Positions 4,968 to 5,909 of a stretch of DNA of 5,909 bases are shown here, piece after piece. The notes under the pieces are model-generated. The model was not told the DNA's origin, did not search any database, and saw nothing but the letters and a program-made list of their open reading frames with translations. The position numbers were made by a program, and so were the translations under genes. Each line of letters starts with the position of its first letter. Position 1 is the first letter of the stretch. Origin of the DNA: Thermoanaerobaculia bacterium (lineage in GTDB: Bacteria; Acidobacteriota; Thermoanaerobaculia; Gp7-AA8); contig JAMPYE010000298.1 of NCBI GenBank assembly GCA_023700825.1, forward strand, positions 1 to 5,909. The letters are read 5' to 3'.

Positions 4968-5909
4968 TCACTCCGCAAGCAGATCTCTGATCTTTCGCGC
5001 GAGAGTTGCAGCCATGAACGGCTTCTGGAGGAATGCAACTTTCGCGTCGAGGAGTCCGTGGCGAACGACGACGTCCTCGGTGTAGCCCGACACGAAGAGG
5101 ATCCGGATTCCCGGGCGAAGCGCGGCGACCCGCTCGGCGACGGCGCGGCCCGGCAGGCCGGGCATTACCGCGTCGGTCATCAGAACGTCGATCGTTCCCG
5201 AATGTGTCTCCGCGATCGCGATCGCCTCCCCGCCCTCCCGCGCCTCGAGGACCTGGTAGCCGTAGCCCTCGAGCCCGTCGATCATGATCTCGCGCACGGT
5301 GTCGTCGTCTTCGACGACGAGAATCGTCTCCTTGCCGACGAGCTCCTGCTCCTCCAGCGCGGCCTTTCGCGGCCGTATCGACGCGCCGGCGACCGGAAGG
5401 TAGATCCGGAAGGTCGTTCCATGATCGGGCTCGCTGTAAACCCAGATGTGCCCGCCGCTCTGCTTTACGATTCCGAAGACCGTGGCGAGGCCGAGCCCCG
5501 TCCCTTTCCCGGACTCCTTCGTCGTGAAGAACGGTTCGAACACGCGCGCCTGCGTCGGCTCGTCCATGCCGCAACCGGTGTCGCTCACCGCGAGCAGGAC
5601 GTAGGGGCCCGGCTTCACGTCGACGTGCGCGTCGGCGTACGCCTCGTCGAGCTCGACGTTCGCGGTCTCGATCGTCAGGCGCCCTCCCTCCGGCATCGCG
5701 TCGCGCGCGTTCACCGCGAGGTTCAGGATCACCTGCTGGAGCCTCCCCGCATCGGCAAGCACGCCGTCGAGCTCCGGCGCGCAGACGGCAGCGATGTCGA
5801 TGTCTTCGCCGAGCACCATTCCGAGCATCCGATGCGTCTCCTCGACGATCACGTTGAGGTCGACGATCGTTGCCTCCATGACCTGCTGCCGCCCGAACGC
5901 CAGGAGCTG
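4968..5909 (-). CDS. Hybrid sensor histidine kinase with C-terminal receiver (C-terminal 313 aa, 5' end outside window)
   Basis: The gene is cut by the window end. The frame continues upstream of the Met at 5879 as QLLAFGRQQV, matching the second helix of a HisKA dimerisation domain, so that Met is internal and the phospho-accepting His lies outside. In visible numbering, the HATPase_c domain spans about 44-172: N box with N63 and N67 (NLAVNARDAMPEGG), G1 box DTGCGMD (110-116), F box FEPFFTT, and G2 box GKGTGLGL (134-141), all intact. A receiver domain follows at about 194-309: acidic cluster EDDD at 200-203, phospho-acceptor D246 in LMTDAVMPG, S274 in VSGYT, and K296 in FLQKPF, so both modules look competent. 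Known for the family: ATP-driven autophosphorylation and His-to-Asp relay, often with N-terminal PAS sensors. There is no DNA-binding output domain, so signalling must go through a partner. It converges on the repeat-protein gene with a 12-base gap, and nothing in the sequence ties it functionally to that operon. Confidence 0.93.
   Translation of the reverse strand, partial: QLLAFGRQQVMEATIVDLNVIVEETHRMLGMVLGEDIDIAAVCAPELDGVLADAGRLQQVILNLAVNARDAMPEGGRLTIETANVELDEAYADAHVDVKPGPYVLLAVSDTGCGMDEPTQARVFEPFFTTKESGKGTGLGLATVFGIVKQSGGHIWVYSEPDHGTTFRIYLPVAGASIRPRKAALEEQELVGKETILVVEDDDTVREIMIDGLEGYGYQVLEAREGGEAIAIAETHSGTIDVLMTDAVMPGLPGRAVAERVAALRPGIRILFVSGYTEDVVVRHGLLDAKVAFLQKPFMAATLARKIRDLLAE

Noticed and set aside
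5213..5226. Overlapping GCGATCGC palindromes resembling HIP1 sites
   Set aside because: They encode part of the receiver domain (Ala-Ile repeat) and occur as expected in GC-rich coding DNA. No wider array is present.
4879..5574. 231-codon minus-strand frame within the kinase gene
   Set aside because: Strongly Arg/Gly-rich shadow. The kinase frame in the same place has all expected ATPase and receiver motifs.
1..5909. CRISPR arrays, insertion sequences, tRNA or rRNA genes
   Set aside because: No regularly spaced direct repeats, no transposase-like frame with terminal inverted repeats, and no tRNA or rRNA-like segment were seen.

Overview
The window is GC-rich bacterial DNA. Strong G/C third-position bias, GTG and TTG starts, a long multi-repeat carboxypeptidase-regulatory-like protein and a PAS-type hybrid histidine kinase fit a soil or sediment lineage such as Acidobacteriota. 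Gemmatimonadota or Myxococcota fit nearly as well. No feature fixes the phylum, so this is inference from style, not a marker-based call.

Layout. Bases 1-53 may hold the last codons of an upstream gene. A strong hairpin follows at 74-106. From there to 465 I find no convincing long gene. This stretch holds a perfect Shine-Dalgarno in front of a two-codon ATG-ACC-TGA frame (355-377) and a 23-codon small frame (398-469). The stop of that small frame overlaps the TTG start of the next gene. Bases 466-699 encode a 77-residue secreted cysteine-rich peptide. A perfect 12-bp inverted repeat (732-757) separates it from a 357-residue secreted protein with beta-propeller-like repeats (769-1842). That gene overlaps by four bases (GTGA) a 1038-residue secreted protein built of about eight carboxypeptidase-regulatory/Ig-like beta-sandwich repeats (1839-4955). 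Twelve bases further on, in convergent orientation, is the 3' part of a hybrid sensor histidine kinase with a C-terminal receiver domain (4968-5909, minus strand, cut by the window end).

How the genes may work together. The three plus-strand genes look like one operon of exported products: a small disulfide-rich peptide, a propeller protein, and a large fibre-like repeat protein with no visible membrane anchor. The two large proteins are certainly coupled by overlap. The peptide is separated from them by a hairpin that could set different expression levels. This layout resembles the small-peptide plus 6-bladed-propeller pairing known as NVEALA/TolB-like in Bacteroidota, but the sequences do not obviously match. 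I consider this uncharacterised peptide-propeller-repeat cassette the most interesting content of the window. No function can be assigned from sequence alone. The kinase is probably an unrelated neighbour.
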